Assembly: GCA_037576215.1 (NCBI GenBank)
Contig: JBANDB010000004.1
Location: 4,960,001 to 5,024,000 of the forward strand
DNA: 64,000 bases
Direction: 5' to 3'
Source: Armillaria gallica
Lineage: Eukaryota; Basidiomycota; Agaricomycetes; Agaricales; Physalacriaceae
Shown here: positions 11,376-25,640 of the stretch, one piece after another
How positions within the stretch are numbered: the stretch's first letter is position 1
Layout of the letters: every line of letters starts with the position of its first letter
Notes under the pieces: model-generated
Told to the model about the DNA's origin: nothing
Seen by the model: the letters and a program-made list of their open reading frames with translations, nothing else
Database searches by the model: none
Translations under genes and position numbers: made by a program

Positions 11376-12185
11376 AATGGAGGGCACAACAATTGAACGA
11401 GGTTTAATCACTGCAGTTCAACCTTCATCATCATCTGTTGGGTTAGCCATGATTTACACTCAATGCACAAGATTACTGGCGCATACCTATGGACACCAAT
11501 AGTTGCGACCGACCTGCTTGCAATTAATGTCCAGGATGTCTATGCCGAATTAGACGCACATGATGACAGAACGATTGTTCCCTCACCTGGAGTCCTGGCT
11601 GAGGATTCTGGTAGGCTTCTGCAGTCTGCGCACACCATAACTGTGGCAACCAACAAAATTGGGAAGAGGTAGCTAATTTTGAAGTTCATGCCAGTTGATT
11701 GTTGCAGCTCGAGTGAATCCACGAAGGCTTTTATACTCTAGACAGCTCGGACTACAACCAAAGGAGTAGAGGGCGGGCAGGTCGTGCAGTATCATTGCGC
11801 TCGTTTTTTAGTATACTAACCCATTATTTGACGAGATAGTCCCGTTCCCCTGTTCACCGGAAGTGGATCCCTTGCAGACTCTAGAGAGAGAAGAATATTG
11901 GACAGGCCTCGCCATGAGGTTACTACTCGATGCCTCGGAACTACAATTTTGCCACCGGCTTTACAGACAACATCAACAGATGCACGGCTGTGCTTAGGAA
12001 CCACACTGTGGTAGAATTGGAGGGAGCAGGAGCAGCGATTCTAGCAAGCGCGCGCGGCTAGTGCATTTCTCAATCCAATCGAGCGAACACCAAGGTATAA
12101 AGGTATACAATATGTCTAACAAGTGAGATATCAAACGAGGAGCCGCACGTAAATGACAATTATGCACTCACAAATCCCGTAGGTT
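11376..12185. other. intergenic region without recognisable gene
   Basis: The stretch between the LysM pseudogene and the 3' end of the amidohydrolase gene shows no gene. A plus-strand open frame at 11,463-11,672 has no recognisable motif and no supporting splice sites. The part next to 12,186 is expected to hold the 3' untranslated region of the amidohydrolase. Confidence 0.4.
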
Positions 12186-14683
12186 CTATAGGGCGCCATA
12201 GGCAACCTTGCCGTCTATCACCGTGGCGGTCACTTTAGCTTCCAATATCTCTCCAACAGGGATTGTCATAATGTCCCGATCCAAAACTACGAAATCCGCC
12301 TTCTTCCCGGGCACCAGCGAGCCCAAATCCGTTTCAGCAAAAGACGCATACGCCGCGTCCAGCGTCATACCTTTCAAAGCTTGAGCGCGCGTCAGTTTCT
12401 GTTCAGGGTACCTTGAACAGCATCGTGAGCTGAGAGCGGAACGGAGAGCTCAGCATACCATCCACCGGGACCGTGAGGAGATGTCCCGTCCACGGAGAGT
12501 CGGGATACGGCAGCGTAGAAACCTAGCAATGGATTTACGCCTTCGACGGGAAAGTCGGACCCAAGAGGGAGGACGTTTCCGGGAGAGGCTCTGTGGTGGT
12601 CGAGCGTCAGGATAGGCGAAGTAAAGGCGGACTGAAACTGACTTGAGTAGAGACTGATATGCATAGGCACCCTTCATTCTGTCAGGTCCCTATGACATGA
12701 CATTCAGATACTGGAAACAAATAATATGGATATATATACCAAGCGTTTCTCCGCATACCACATATCGCTTGTCCTATGGACCCCATTTGAGGGATGCACT
12801 CAGACAAAAAGAATGAAGCTTACGCATGAGTTGGCTGGACGCTAGGGATGACTAGGAAATCCGTCGTTCGAACGGGATCATGCATGTGACAGAGCTCAAA
12901 CACGCACCACCGAGTCTGCCCACTCTTTCAATATCTTCGAGCGTAAGGATTTGCGAGTGTTCGATTCGGGGCCTCCATTTTGTTATATCTGCTTCTCGGG
13001 ACCCATTACGGCCTAAAATGACATCTTCCAAGACGTTTAATACAACGTTGTTGGCCTTGTCGCCGATACAGTGAATGTTCTTTAGACGCGATGAGCAGAG
13101 AGAAAAAAATAACAGAAAAAGTACGTACTACTTGCCAGTCGTCTCGATGGAATTGATGAACAAGTTTCGATAGCGTCTCTTGTTGTATCCGCATGATACC
13201 ACTGGTTTCCGGTTTGTCGGTATAAGGCGCTAGAAGGGCTGCACCCCAGGAACCCAAAGCACCTTCAAGTACGATAAATAGCTTGTTACCACTAGAATGC
13301 TGAGGTCGCACCATCAGTAAAGAGCTTCACGCTCCTCAAATTCAGTCTACCATCCCTCCCATAATTTATCAGTCTAGGAAGCTGAGGGCCCCAGTATTCA
13401 TCCGAAGACACACTTCCCATGAGATAAAGTCGAGTCTAATGTAACGTAAAATACTTTCGGCTTCTTAAATGATATTTCACTTACCGGAAGAATTCCCGTT
13501 TCGGCTTGCCTCAATTTAATGTCAGAAACGCCACCGAGAGAGAGGCAGGGACTTACCTCATCAGGAATTCGATGACCTCGGGCTCAGCGGCTGCGTCATG
13601 GACGGACGTTAAACCGTACTGCAGCGCCATCTTCATCGTGATTCCAAAGTAATCAGATAGCTCAGCTTTAGTGTGTTTGGGATGCGGGACGATTGACATT
13701 GCGTTGTCCAAAAACACGCCTAAGTCGAGTCAGAATGGAACGGTATCCTGTTGCAGATGCGTACCAGTAGCTCGTCCTTCCGAGTCGCGAATGATGATTC
13801 CGCCATCTACTTCTGACGGCATATCGTCACCGATAAGTTCGAGGACACGAGTAGAAACCCATGTGGCATGAACATCAACTCTATACAAGGCAATAGGTCT
13901 GCCTGAGAGGAGTGGGTCTTTGGATAAATCTTCCTGGAAGTATCAATTTTCGGAATGGCCATTTGGATGAAAAAAACGTTCTTACTGCAGTGGGGAATTC
14001 CCCACCAGGCCATTTCGTTTGATCCCATCCCATTCCTTGGATCCAACGTGTTGGATCACGTTGTACGTCAGGATGGGACAGAATGTACGTCCTGATAAGA
14101 CCGATGACATCTGTTATTTTTATAAATACATCCTGTCAACAACACCCTGACAATACTTGCTCACCAGATATAGACTGGGCTTTCTCCAACTCTAACTGCA
14201 TCTTGAAGCCATTCTGAATGACATGCGCATGCGAATCTGACCGTGTGACTCGCGTCGTTGCAATCTTTTACTGTATAAAAGAGACAGTACCTGCAAGTCC
14301 TGGAACAACAACAGAAGTTGGTGGTATAGTAATGACTTCAGGGGACCATTCAAAAAACTTGGGGACCCAAGCTGGGATATAAGGCGCCAGAGTAAGTGGT
14401 ATCCACGGATTTTTATTCGAAAAGTCAGCTAAATAGGTATTATTCTACATGATACTGGATAACATTTCAAACACTCACAGAAATCTCCGGTCCCAGTTAT
14501 CTGTGAACCGACAACAGATAGGCATTCCACCCTTGGGTGGGCCTCGTCGACTGTATATATATTTCTAGTAGGCGAACAGACGACCAAGGGGCGAGTATAC
14601 GGGTAATTCCAAGCAGCGAAAGCGACGCCAAGGAGGCCAAACAACCAGAATCCGTTCGACCTTGTGTTTGTGTCCGCCGCCAT
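12186..14683 (-). CDS. YtcJ-like amidohydrolase, membrane-anchored
   Basis: Fifteen exons on the minus strand (14683-14479, 14428-14291, 14236-14165, 14110-13986, 13933-13765, 13719-13557, 13509-13485, 13435-13312, 13262-13129, 13079-12908, 12851-12824, 12773-12740, 12689-12643, 12590-12459, 12411-12186) join in frame to 597 residues; all introns are 47-56 bases. Residues 12-27 form a hydrophobic N-terminal segment, probably a membrane anchor. Metal-binding features of the amidohydrolase superfamily are all present: HAH at 117-119, His388 in NIHCIGDK, His426 in IEHSQ, and Asp491 in LGSDFPVEG. The C-terminus has the typical GKKADFVVLDRDI strand. The family hydrolyses amide or N-formamide bonds; the substrate is unknown. 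It is transcribed away from the PCT1 gene, with only 88 bases between the start codons. Confidence 0.9.
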
Positions 14684-14771
14684 GGCGGTTCCGATCAAAA
14701 GTCGTCATCCACACGTGACCTCGCGGAATTCGAGACTTCCTGCCGATCCCTGATCTTGACGAGCAACCCCC
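14684..14771. promoter_or_regulatory. 88-base bidirectional promoter
   Basis: The start codons of the amidohydrolase (minus, 14,683) and choline-phosphate cytidylyltransferase (plus, 14,772) are separated by just 88 bases. Transcription start sites and regulatory elements for both genes must either share this spacer or overlap the coding ends. A CACGTG E-box is visible at about 14,711-14,716. No TATA element is obvious. Confidence 0.5.
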
Positions 14772-16260
14772 ATGGAGCCCCCAGTTCCAGACCCTATATC
14801 CCTCCAGAGCGCCCACAAAAAGGCCCTTCACGGTAAAAAGTCGATAGCAAAGTATACAAAGATTTTCGATTCACCAGCATACGATGCGTGCGTACTGCCA
14901 TTTTACCTGAAGTATCTGATTAAGGCTCAAATCCAGAAATTCAGGTCTGAGGAAGACAACGATCCGTTGACAGATGACGGCGCTTCAGCTGTATCTGTAC
15001 CTGCGCCCTCTCGTTTTCCAAACACTTCTGCAAAGTTGAACAGCACTTCCAAGGGGTCAGTTGCTCGTGCCAAGCACCATTTGGCCTCCAGCTTCCTATC
15101 TGATTCGGACGGCGTCGACTCCCCAACCTACGATGGTGATATAGAATCCAGTACAACAGCAGGCCCAGATATCGTTTCTTCGTCCAAGATATCCCATCAC
15201 CACCACGCCTCGTCCACTTCTACTCTGAACACTCCGGTTACCCCTGCTTTTTCACCGGCCACGGTTCACGCTGGAACCATAGATCCAGCATTGGTGTCAC
15301 GGACACATAGGGCTGAGATCGCTGCTCCAGTCTTCATAACCAGCCCTTCCATACCGTCGCAAGTCCCAGAAGAACCCACAGTACCGGCAGCTTCCCAGGA
15401 AGCCTTCAATCCAGCGGCGTTGACAAAGGAAGACATCCAGGCATTCGTTCAGAAGGCAATTGATGGTGAGACGTGGCGAAACTACAAAATTAGGAAACCT
15501 CCCGTCGATAGACCTATCCGTGTTTATGCAGATGGTCTGTCAGTTTCCCTATATCGATGTCTCATCCTGACACCGTGAGCACAGGTGTCTACGATCTTTT
15601 TCACTTTGGGTGCGTCTAAATTGTCCGGTCTTACAGCACTGTTGATACCAAGGAAGGGTGTCATCAGCCATGCGCTCCAACTCCGCCAGGCTAAACTAGC
15701 TTTCCCATCCGTCCATCTACTTGTAGGAGTTTGCTCTGACGAACTCGTCAAGGCTCACAAAGCTCGAAGCATCATGATACATGCTGAACGGTGAGAATGA
15801 CGCGTTTGATCAGTTTTCACGTCCCTCAAACGTGCGTCGGCTGTAGCCTAGAAGCAGCAAGACACTGTCGATGGGTAGATGAAGTCGTACCCGAAGCACC
15901 TTGGATCATCGATCAAGAGTTTTTGGACAAGTACCAAATTGATTACGTTGCCCACGATGAAGACCCATACGTCGCTGAAGGACACGAAGACGTATACTCA
16001 TTTGTGAAGAGCCAGGGTAGGTCTCACGTTTGGCTAATATGCTTTTGATTGACAGCGTGGCTATAGGTAAATTTATTCCTACCCGAAGGACTCCCGGAGT
16101 GTCGACCTCGGAACTTTTGGAGCGAATCGTCTCAGGATACCGAAGACGAGACTTTGATGCAAAATTGGTGAAAATGGGGCACGCAGAATTGTGTGCAGAA
16201 GGTAGCGATTACGATGAGATGAGCAGTAAAAGTGCTAGTCGATCCATGAGCCCAACTTAG
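14772..16260 (+). CDS. PCT1: choline-phosphate cytidylyltransferase
   Basis: Five exons, 14772-15534, 15585-15609, 15668-15790, 15847-16016 and 16067-16260, join in frame to 424 residues. The enzyme makes CDP-choline from CTP and phosphocholine, the rate-setting step of the Kennedy pathway to phosphatidylcholine, on nuclear and ER membranes. The catalytic domain begins around residue 246 (RPIRVYADG) and carries the cytidylyltransferase HxGH motif as HFGH at 261-264, split by an intron after the first Gly base pair. The second signature [10 protein letters not shown] lies at about 368-377. Residues 1-240 are Ser/Thr/Pro-rich and longer than in yeast, with likely phosphorylation sites. The C-terminal amphipathic membrane-binding helix is short. 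A 25-base exon encodes YDLFHF. Identification is firm. Confidence 0.93.
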
Positions 16261-16779
16261 AGGTGCTTCGGATTGGCGTGTAGGTTATTCGGTTGTCTCT
16301 CAGTATTCGAGCACTACTATACATCTGTCTAAATAGGTCTGAAAAATACAGGCTGACGACCTCCCTATTGCGAGACATTACCTTCAAGGGAAACGCAAAG
16401 CCCATTTATCATCCATTCACAGTGCTAAGAATTTAGCACATTAGTTTCAGACGATCATCCAAGTCTCGATTCTTCAATGCAGTTGTTCGTTGATTGTACT
16501 GAGATATATTCGACTATCCGTCATTTTAACGGGCTAGAATGAAGCCTGGTTTGGCAGCAATCATTCTCATTAATTTTGGCTCTGCCTCTGCCTCTGGTGG
16601 TGGAGCAAAGTGATAATGAATCGTCGAGTTTGTACGGACCGGCATGTTCTCGTGACGATACAATAGGGTCAGAAGACGTTCGACGCGGACAAAGACCTAC
16701 AAAACGTCGATGGGATGACGTCGCATATCTGACACGATCCCCTGCTCATGATGAAGACGGTGTTGTACGATCAGAAGCC
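16261..16779. other. intergenic region without recognisable gene
   Basis: This follows the PCT1 stop codon and precedes the transporter relic. An open frame starting near 16,576 (acidic, RRGQRPTKRRWDD) leads into the transporter relic and could represent its former cytosolic N-terminus, but no family match is evident. Confidence 0.35.
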
Positions 16780-17265
16780 AAGCTTACTTGGTACCATCTC
16801 CGCCGCTTTGCCGCTGGAGTTTCTTTGACTTCATTTTCGCTGGGTGGTCTGCTGATAAGTGGGGTCGCAAGACTTATCGCTGGGGTTATTCAGGCCGGGT
16901 CGGTTCACGTAGGCAATGCGTAGGGATATTCATTGCCGGTCGAATCGTAGGCGCATTTGCGGTGGGAATCATGAGTAAGTAATCTTGTTCTCTCTCGTTT
17001 GTGTTCTGATAAGCTGACCATCCTGAGATTGACGAGTACGCGATTTAGATGTTTCTGTGCACGAACGTTGTAGGAGCTATGGTGTAAGTTGCTGACTCAT
17101 GGAATGACCTTGACACTCATGTCTGACGACGTATACTTCCTGTTTGTCGAGACGAAAGGAAAGACCTCGAGGGGATCAGTTTGCTCTTTGGAGAGCAACT
17201 ATTCGATTCGGTGATGCACACGATGCTTATCCAGGAAAACCCACCAGGTGCGCAATAAAACGAGC
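16780..17265 (+). pseudogene. fragmented MFS sugar-transporter relic
   Basis: Two diagnostic pieces of the sugar-porter family survive in shifted frames. Around 16,830-16,975 there is ADKWGRK, the loop-2/3 motif, followed after a degraded stretch by FIAGRIVGAFAVGIM, which matches transmembrane helix 4. Around 17,135-17,210 there is YFLFVETKGK followed, after a frame change, by ISLLFGEQLFD, the conserved C-terminal motif. The central ~300 residues are missing and the pieces need at least two frameshifts to join. It is a dead gene lying between PCT1 and the 3' end of ATG17. Confidence 0.65.
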
Positions 17266-17323
17266 ATCCACATATGACTACCATGCTTGTAATCTTGAAA
17301 AATGGTTCACGTATGAACAGGTG

Positions 17324-19006
17324 TCAGTTAATGCTTAAAGACCTCAAGAAGTCTCGCTCAATCTCTGGCACCACCTCTGTGATCTCCCCATCTCTCGGAA
17401 CAACTTCCCACTGCGTAGGTGGATTGCCGATAAACAGGCATATGTCCTCAGGTAAGTGCGCGCCGTGCTCCACATTGAAATGTTCCCGGACTAGTTTCTC
17501 TTCTATGGGAACCAGTAAGGAGATGTCAGATAGAAGTGATGTATGGGTATCTCACCATCAGTCATAGCTTCCAGCTGGGCATTCATCCCTCGTACAATGT
17601 TTTCGGCTGCCTCCGAGTACACTCTCCGTCGTTCGATTTCAAGGATGAGCTTTCCGAACGCAGTACGATATAGTACAAATCGTTCATGCAGATTTTCGAT
17701 GGTGAAAAGCTGCTGGTGGAGCTCCGATAGTTTCTCTTCACATTCGGTCTCGACAGAGTCCTGCGTTTCGAGCATTTCTGTCATGATATCTCCCAGCTCA
17801 TCAAGATCATCTAGAATATCATGGAGACTATCGAGCTGGACCTGCGAAGAAGACTTGAAGCTAACAAAAGTCCCACTGAAGACGGCATTAATGAGTATGT
17901 GTGCGTGAGAAGAGACGAGCTTACTAGACAGTCTTGACAGAAGCTATATAATGCTCTAGATCAGCCATGATAGCAGGCAGTTCTTCCGTGTCTCGATTCA
18001 TCTCTATAGAATACGTTAACAGAAGTGTCACATTATGGAAGGCAGCAACACACCTTGCAGGTCTCCATCACTAAACGCCTCTCCAGCTTCACTGTCCCTC
18101 AAGGCTCTCGCCATTTGGTCGTAATGTCCTGTAAGACTCACCAAAAGTGTCGCCATAGCGTGGATAGTTTCATCCTGCGAATTTAGGTGACCCTCAATTG
18201 CAGTCGGAGGAACTTCATCAGGTAGCGAGTTTCGGATACTCGTTATTGTACTTCTTAGCACCTCGGGAAATTCATCGGTCTTTCCCAGGATATCCTAGTC
18301 GGAATGAGATGTGCGTAGCGCGGAATACGAGTGGTACGTACGTCTAACACAATTCGTTCATTCTCCAACGTATCCATGATTTCATCAATAGCTCGGTCGT
18401 CCACGAAATCACGTAAAGTCTTCCACGACGTCCTATCTACCAGTGGCTTATTAGGAATCCTGACGGTAGCAGATGGACTACGCTGTGGCGATGGAGGCTT
18501 CGCCTCTTCATCTGAATGTTGGCTACCGAATATGGACGACCCTCTGGACGTTTGGTAAAGTTCTGGCGGTACACGCTGAGATCCCAAGGATTCGAGAACA
18601 TTGTCAAGAGCATTAGAGCGCTTGATGCGTGATTGGTCCCATTCCTAGCTCAAAGCTTAATGTCTGACTAAGGGAAGACACGGCTGACCATACCTGCACT
18701 TCCTTGCTCAGCCTTGATCGTCTTTCCTCTATACTCTTCGCTACGCTCGCTGCCAGCTAGATAGAATCCACAGCCATTAAGCCACAATTCCACTGCAATA
18801 TGAGTCGACAGTAACACCTTGAGTTGCTCTACCACGGCGTCAGTTATCCATTTAATTTTGGCATCCAAAGCGAAGATGTCCACAGCACACTGCGCTGTAG
18901 CATTTGAAAGATCATTTGCGCCATGGCAGAGCTGTTCGCCGTGCTGCAATGCCTTTTTAGATTGTAATACAAGGGAAACCAAGTGCGGTTGTTCGACGGT
19001 AGTCAT
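17324..19006 (-). CDS. ATG17: autophagy scaffold protein Atg17
   Basis: Seven exons on the minus strand (19006-18818, 18756-18694, 18644-18342, 18294-18054, 18003-17925, 17860-17556, 17502-17324) join in frame to 452 residues. The N-terminus LVSLVLQSKKALQHGEQLC and the following AQCAVDIFALDAKIKWI are hallmarks of fungal Atg17. The rest is mostly helical, as expected for the crescent-shaped coiled-coil protein, and the C-terminus has the conserved EHGAHLPEDICLFI. Atg17 scaffolds the Atg1 kinase complex at the pre-autophagosomal structure under starvation. The start at 19,006 matches the family N-terminus; an in-frame open stretch extends further upstream but is not conserved in character. The upstream neighbour on the same strand is SNF1. 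Confidence 0.92.
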
Positions 19007-19799
19007 GGTCCGGGAGCAAGGCGTGGGCGGCTTTTGCCGACACGGATTGGCAATTACATCATTCGCCCCGGCGCGACGCGCAGGCTCTGTACACCCATTG
19101 AACGACTTATCTTCATACGGATCGTTGAGTGTGGTTTGCGAGCTAGCTCTACACCTCAGCTTTTCACTTCCATCTTCAGGGTCTTTCATCAAATCAAGCT
19201 GTTACAATCGTTCACTTGCCAGGCGATTCAGTTCTTATTTGTACACCCTTATAAGCTTAATGATCGGCTGTAGAAATACCCTGGCAAATAATGGTGGATC
19301 GTCTTCCAGCAAACTGAATAAATATAAAATGTCCACTCTGCTGAGGCCGTAATTTCCCTTCAATGAACTCCCGGGCTGGTGAACCGTTGCGGGCCTCCGA
19401 GCTTGGGGTAAGTACTATGCGTCAGAACCCTTAGCATATGTATGTTCGGACTCACCCGAGCATCCAGGTTCATTGGCGACTCTTTAGCCTTCTGATGGAC
19501 GTGTTTTTGATGTATCGGACCCGTGTCAATGTCACCCAACTTGTGTTCTAGCACCTGTTCGTTAAAGGTTAGGCTTTAGCTCTTCTTTATGAGGACATGA
19601 CAACTTGATCTACATAGCAATCCCGGAAACCTACAAGAAACTCTAGTGAATTTAAATAAATGAAATGCATGGCGAGGGACACCCCTCTATAGCGTATAGC
19701 GGATGTCGGTAGGTATCTGAACAAAACTGCTACAGTAACAAAGTAGAGAAACATTACGATACAGCACATGAAGAAATACAATAAATAGTACAAACAGAT
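19007..19799. other. spacer between SNF1 and ATG17
   Basis: The 793 bases downstream of the SNF1 stop and upstream of the ATG17 start carry no gene that I can recognise. An open frame in line with ATG17 extends upstream to about 19,192 and may be part of its 5' untranslated leader. The region should contain the SNF1 terminator and the ATG17 promoter; no clear motifs were identified. Confidence 0.45.
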
Positions 19800-22078
<2,279 letters not shown>

Positions 22079-22243
22079 GATGGGTCGAGAAGAAGGATTT
22101 GCTTCCGCCGAGCGAAGCGAGATATGGTGGGAGAAAGGAACAGAATTGCACAAATATTTGGGTAATGGAATTGCATCTTATCTTATCTGCTACAGTTTAC
22201 GTCATCGGTTACGTCATAGTTCCTTTCACAATCTGCACTGACA

Positions 22244-25200
22244 TCACAATCGTCTCTCAATAAAACTTTCAATTACCCCGGCAGCCGTCAAGGGATACTC
22301 TTTGAGCTGTACCTCGCCGTTGACGACAAGGGTATTTGGCTGGACAAAGATCTTTCGAGGCTATATAATACTACCATCAGAACGAGCAAGAACGTTAACG
22401 AAGGGAAGAAAACTGACAAGCTTCTTCTTCAAAACGATGTCTCGGATCTTCCCCTCCCATCCAGGGATTGGCTCTGTCAGCGTCTTGTAGAAATCTCGGG
22501 AACCGGCACCGTCTGCGGTACTTTTTCGGACTTGCAATTCGATCAGTAATTGACCAACAACCTCTTTTCCTTTGGATAACACTTTATCCCGGTCAACCTA
22601 ATGGAACCAATTAGTCAGGGCTCTTGACGCTAGAACGAAACACATACCCGGACGTATACGTTCTCAAGATCGCCGCTGGCGTCCTTAATTAGGTCAAGTC
22701 TCGCAATGCCAGCTCGAATCAGGTACTGGGTTATGCCCATTCTGAAGTCTCACGTTGTTAAAACTTGCTATTATATGGCGCTAGTTCACGTACCTAGCTT
22801 GCATATGTGCTTGTCCATGCTTCTTTGTTGTTGGATCGTAGAACTCTAGCGCTCGAAGACCAGCCCGTGCCATAAGCAAGAAAGTGATGTACTGGATGTC
22901 TTCTATTTCTTGCTTGTCGACGTACTGAAAGCAGCGATCAGATAATATAACAAGTACATAATCCAGGGGGACTCACATTGAAGATCTTAAGAATATCGAG
23001 GTTGCTAACCACTGAAATGCTAAAGGTGAGAGGTGTATAAAAAAGTACAGGCCCACTCACAGTAAAGCGCTACAGTCTCCGCTCGACATTCTTCCATTGA
23101 CGAGGACACTTCGCCTAAAACAGAGTCCGGCGTCTGCCCTGGCTTATACCACGAAGCTCTAAATAATCTAGTCAATTAGGTAATAGGTGCACAAAGGGGT
23201 ACACACACATAGGCTTTCCAGTCAAAGGGTTTATGATCTAAACAAGGAATCTCAGAACGAGCTTGCATTATTACTAGCTGAAGACCTTTTCAGGATCAAA
23301 GTTCAGTTTCCCATCAGCACTTTCTTGGAAAAGTTTGCCGGAGCCGTGGCCTAACAGTTCGTGGTTAGCCACCTGAAGTTCAAACGCGCGACTATCCCAA
23401 GCGTTGTATAGTTCCACGTCGTCGGGATGGATAAACGTCAGTTCCTCGTCTATTCATCACGTCAGCCAAGTCATGATGTCGGCAGCGAAAACCGAACTTG
23501 GTGCCTTGGCCGCCAAAATATTCTGTAACAAACCTGTCAATAACGGCGCCACGGATGAATATGAGAAGGTATACCGCTAGCGAAACATTCTTAAATCCGG
23601 TGCTTTCCCGAACTTCATAATAGTTCTGATTGCATCGTAGTGAGTCCTGTCCGTATTGGCGAAAAGGGCCAACCTACTGGTATCTGTCATACTATCAGTT
23701 AGACTAGGCACTACAAATCAGGGCAACAACATACATTGATTCCGGCAGGAATACCTGAAGACAGGCGATTTACAACAAGGAATCTCTCAATGAGTAAATC
23801 TCTCACCTCCTGTTGCAAATGATACGACCTCCAACGCAGTAAAGTCGGGCTTCCTGAAGACGTCCACCTCAAAGTCCGTTCCCCACGGAAGACTCTTGAT
23901 TAACTCAGGAGCGCCGTTGACCAATGTTTCGTATTTTGCACTCAGCTGCTTGTTGACGATAGCAGTGAAACCTACAGACGTAAGCACAGATCCAGGAACA
24001 GCCATTTTAGTATACTTACCCTCCCACTCCGCACGTCCACCATATGGGTCGACATAGGTTTCGACGAACTGAAGTCAATTTAAGAATCATAAAGTACTTC
24101 AAAGGCAGAGATATTACCCCGATGTAGGACTCTACAACCGGTCCAATGTCTTTCACCCATTCTGTCGACGCAGCTTTGTGTTCTGGAATGGATCCCGAGT
24201 CGAACCTATACAAGTGTTGTTCGAACGAGTTGCTTGTTTCCCAATCCATTACTCACGACTTCATATATCCTTCAATCATCGCCGATTGATGACCATTCGC
24301 GGCATACTTTTTGGCCTCCTGAAGGGCGGCGACGACCTTCGTTAGAGATGATGCGTAGTCGCCATACTCAATCGTCAATTTAGCCGGCTTGGTGTCGATT
24401 TGGAAGTCATGAGAGGCGGGCGGGCTGGTTTTTGCAGAGGCAACTAAGAGTGTGTAATCACCCGTGCCATTCTTCTTCACACTGTGAGAAAGTTAGTAGA
24501 AGACAAGTGCTATAAGACGGTATACATACCGAGTATTAAGGATATCAACGCCAAGCCTCTCAGCGGCACTTTGGATAGCATCGACCTCAGCGTCTCCGAT
24601 AGGTTCGCCAAGATAGTAATTTGATACATGACCGTCCTTCCTTTTGCCAATGAATAGCGCTGCCTCGGGAGAAAGCGCATATATATGTTGTTTCAACTAA
24701 GGGAGGGTCATTTCCAACATCATAGAGACGTATTGATGAAAGTACTTTGGCGAATAGAGCCGAGGCCTGGTCAGCGTTGCTAGAGGCTTTGACCACTGCC
24801 TCAAACTTGTCTGCGTCAACACGGGGAATGATCTTCGTAAATCCAAACGTCTTGTAGTTGACAAGATTGCTCAAGACCTGATATCACGCGTCAGCAGCAT
24901 ATCATGAACAATAATACTCCACGAACCTGGACCGTGTACTGTATCAAGGCCTCCCAATCGTCCTCCGAAAGGCCTGACGATTTTTTGAGTGCGTCTAGGT
25001 CGGCGAGCTTTCCATTTTCGCTGAACGTAAGGATCAACAGATCATATAGATCTGGGGAACAGAAAATGAAATCGCATACATCGGAAGATGGAAGGCTACA
25101 TACCTGTCGCCTGTGCTGTCCACTGCGCCTGGATGATTCTTGCGCCCGCCCAAGATGCTTCAGTCACATAATGCGTGTAGAGCTTTTCCTTGGGACTTTA

Positions 25201-25338
25201 CATGGTGAGTACAAATGGCACATATACTCACTGGCATCCTTACCTGAGCTGATCAAATGACTTGCCGACGTCCATACCGCACAAAGGAGCAGATTTATCT
25301 GCCAGGAATCGCTCGCCGTGGACAGTTGTGGTGGCCAT
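22244..25338 (-). CDS. dipeptidyl peptidase III (peptidase M49)
   Basis: Twenty-one exons on the minus strand join in frame to 695 residues: 25338-25244, 25195-25104, 25051-24927, 24877-24746, 24696-24530, 24481-24257, 24205-24118, 24068-24020, 23971-23807, 23754-23735, 23683-23678, 23625-23575, 23522-23498, 23449-23286, 23237-23209, 23158-23061, 23011-22977, 22924-22794, 22741-22648, 22597-22418, 22360-22244. The zinc motif HELLGH is at 443-448 and the second M49 motif EECRAE at 500-505. The enzyme removes N-terminal dipeptides from short peptides, normally in the cytosol. The length fits the family. The 11th exon is only six bases (ATACCA) and restores the conserved GINIPNY. An in-frame ATG at 25,431 would add a basic, mitochondrial-leader-like N-terminus. 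Confidence 0.93.
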
Positions 25339-25640
25339 TGATCTGCTGTAGATATTCAGGTGACGGGATCTAGTATACAATGAGAGGTGATGAACGCGTG
25401 CGTACAAGCTCCGAATGCCATTCTGGAGCATTGACCTACCTCGACAAAGGACGAAATGTGACTGGCTGGCGATAAGATCAATCTGAAAGATAAGATCAAG
25501 CCTTCATAATCACGTGTCATTGCCAGATTAAATGATTTGAATCCTCGCCGCGTAGCAACGAGCCACCATCGCTGAACCGAAATTACCGCAATCTTATCCG
25601 AAAAGCTGCTTTCGCCTCTGGTCTACTGCCTCAGACACCC
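25339..25640. promoter_or_regulatory. divergent promoter, DPP III and Cys-rich protein gene
   Basis: Start codons of two divergent genes are 302 bases apart. The proximal 93 bases on the minus side remain open in the DPP III frame back to an ATG at 25,431 and may be coding or 5' leader. A CACGTG box lies at about 25,512-25,517. No TATA box is obvious. Confidence 0.45.

Noticed and set aside
19007..19192. Extended Atg17 N-terminus
   Set aside because: The extension is rich in Cys/Arg/Pro and not like the family; the ATG at 19,006 lies directly before the conserved LVSLVLQSKK.
22079..22153. Extended SNF1 N-terminus
   Set aside because: The frame is open upstream but has no ATG before 22,078, and family members start close to the kinase domain.
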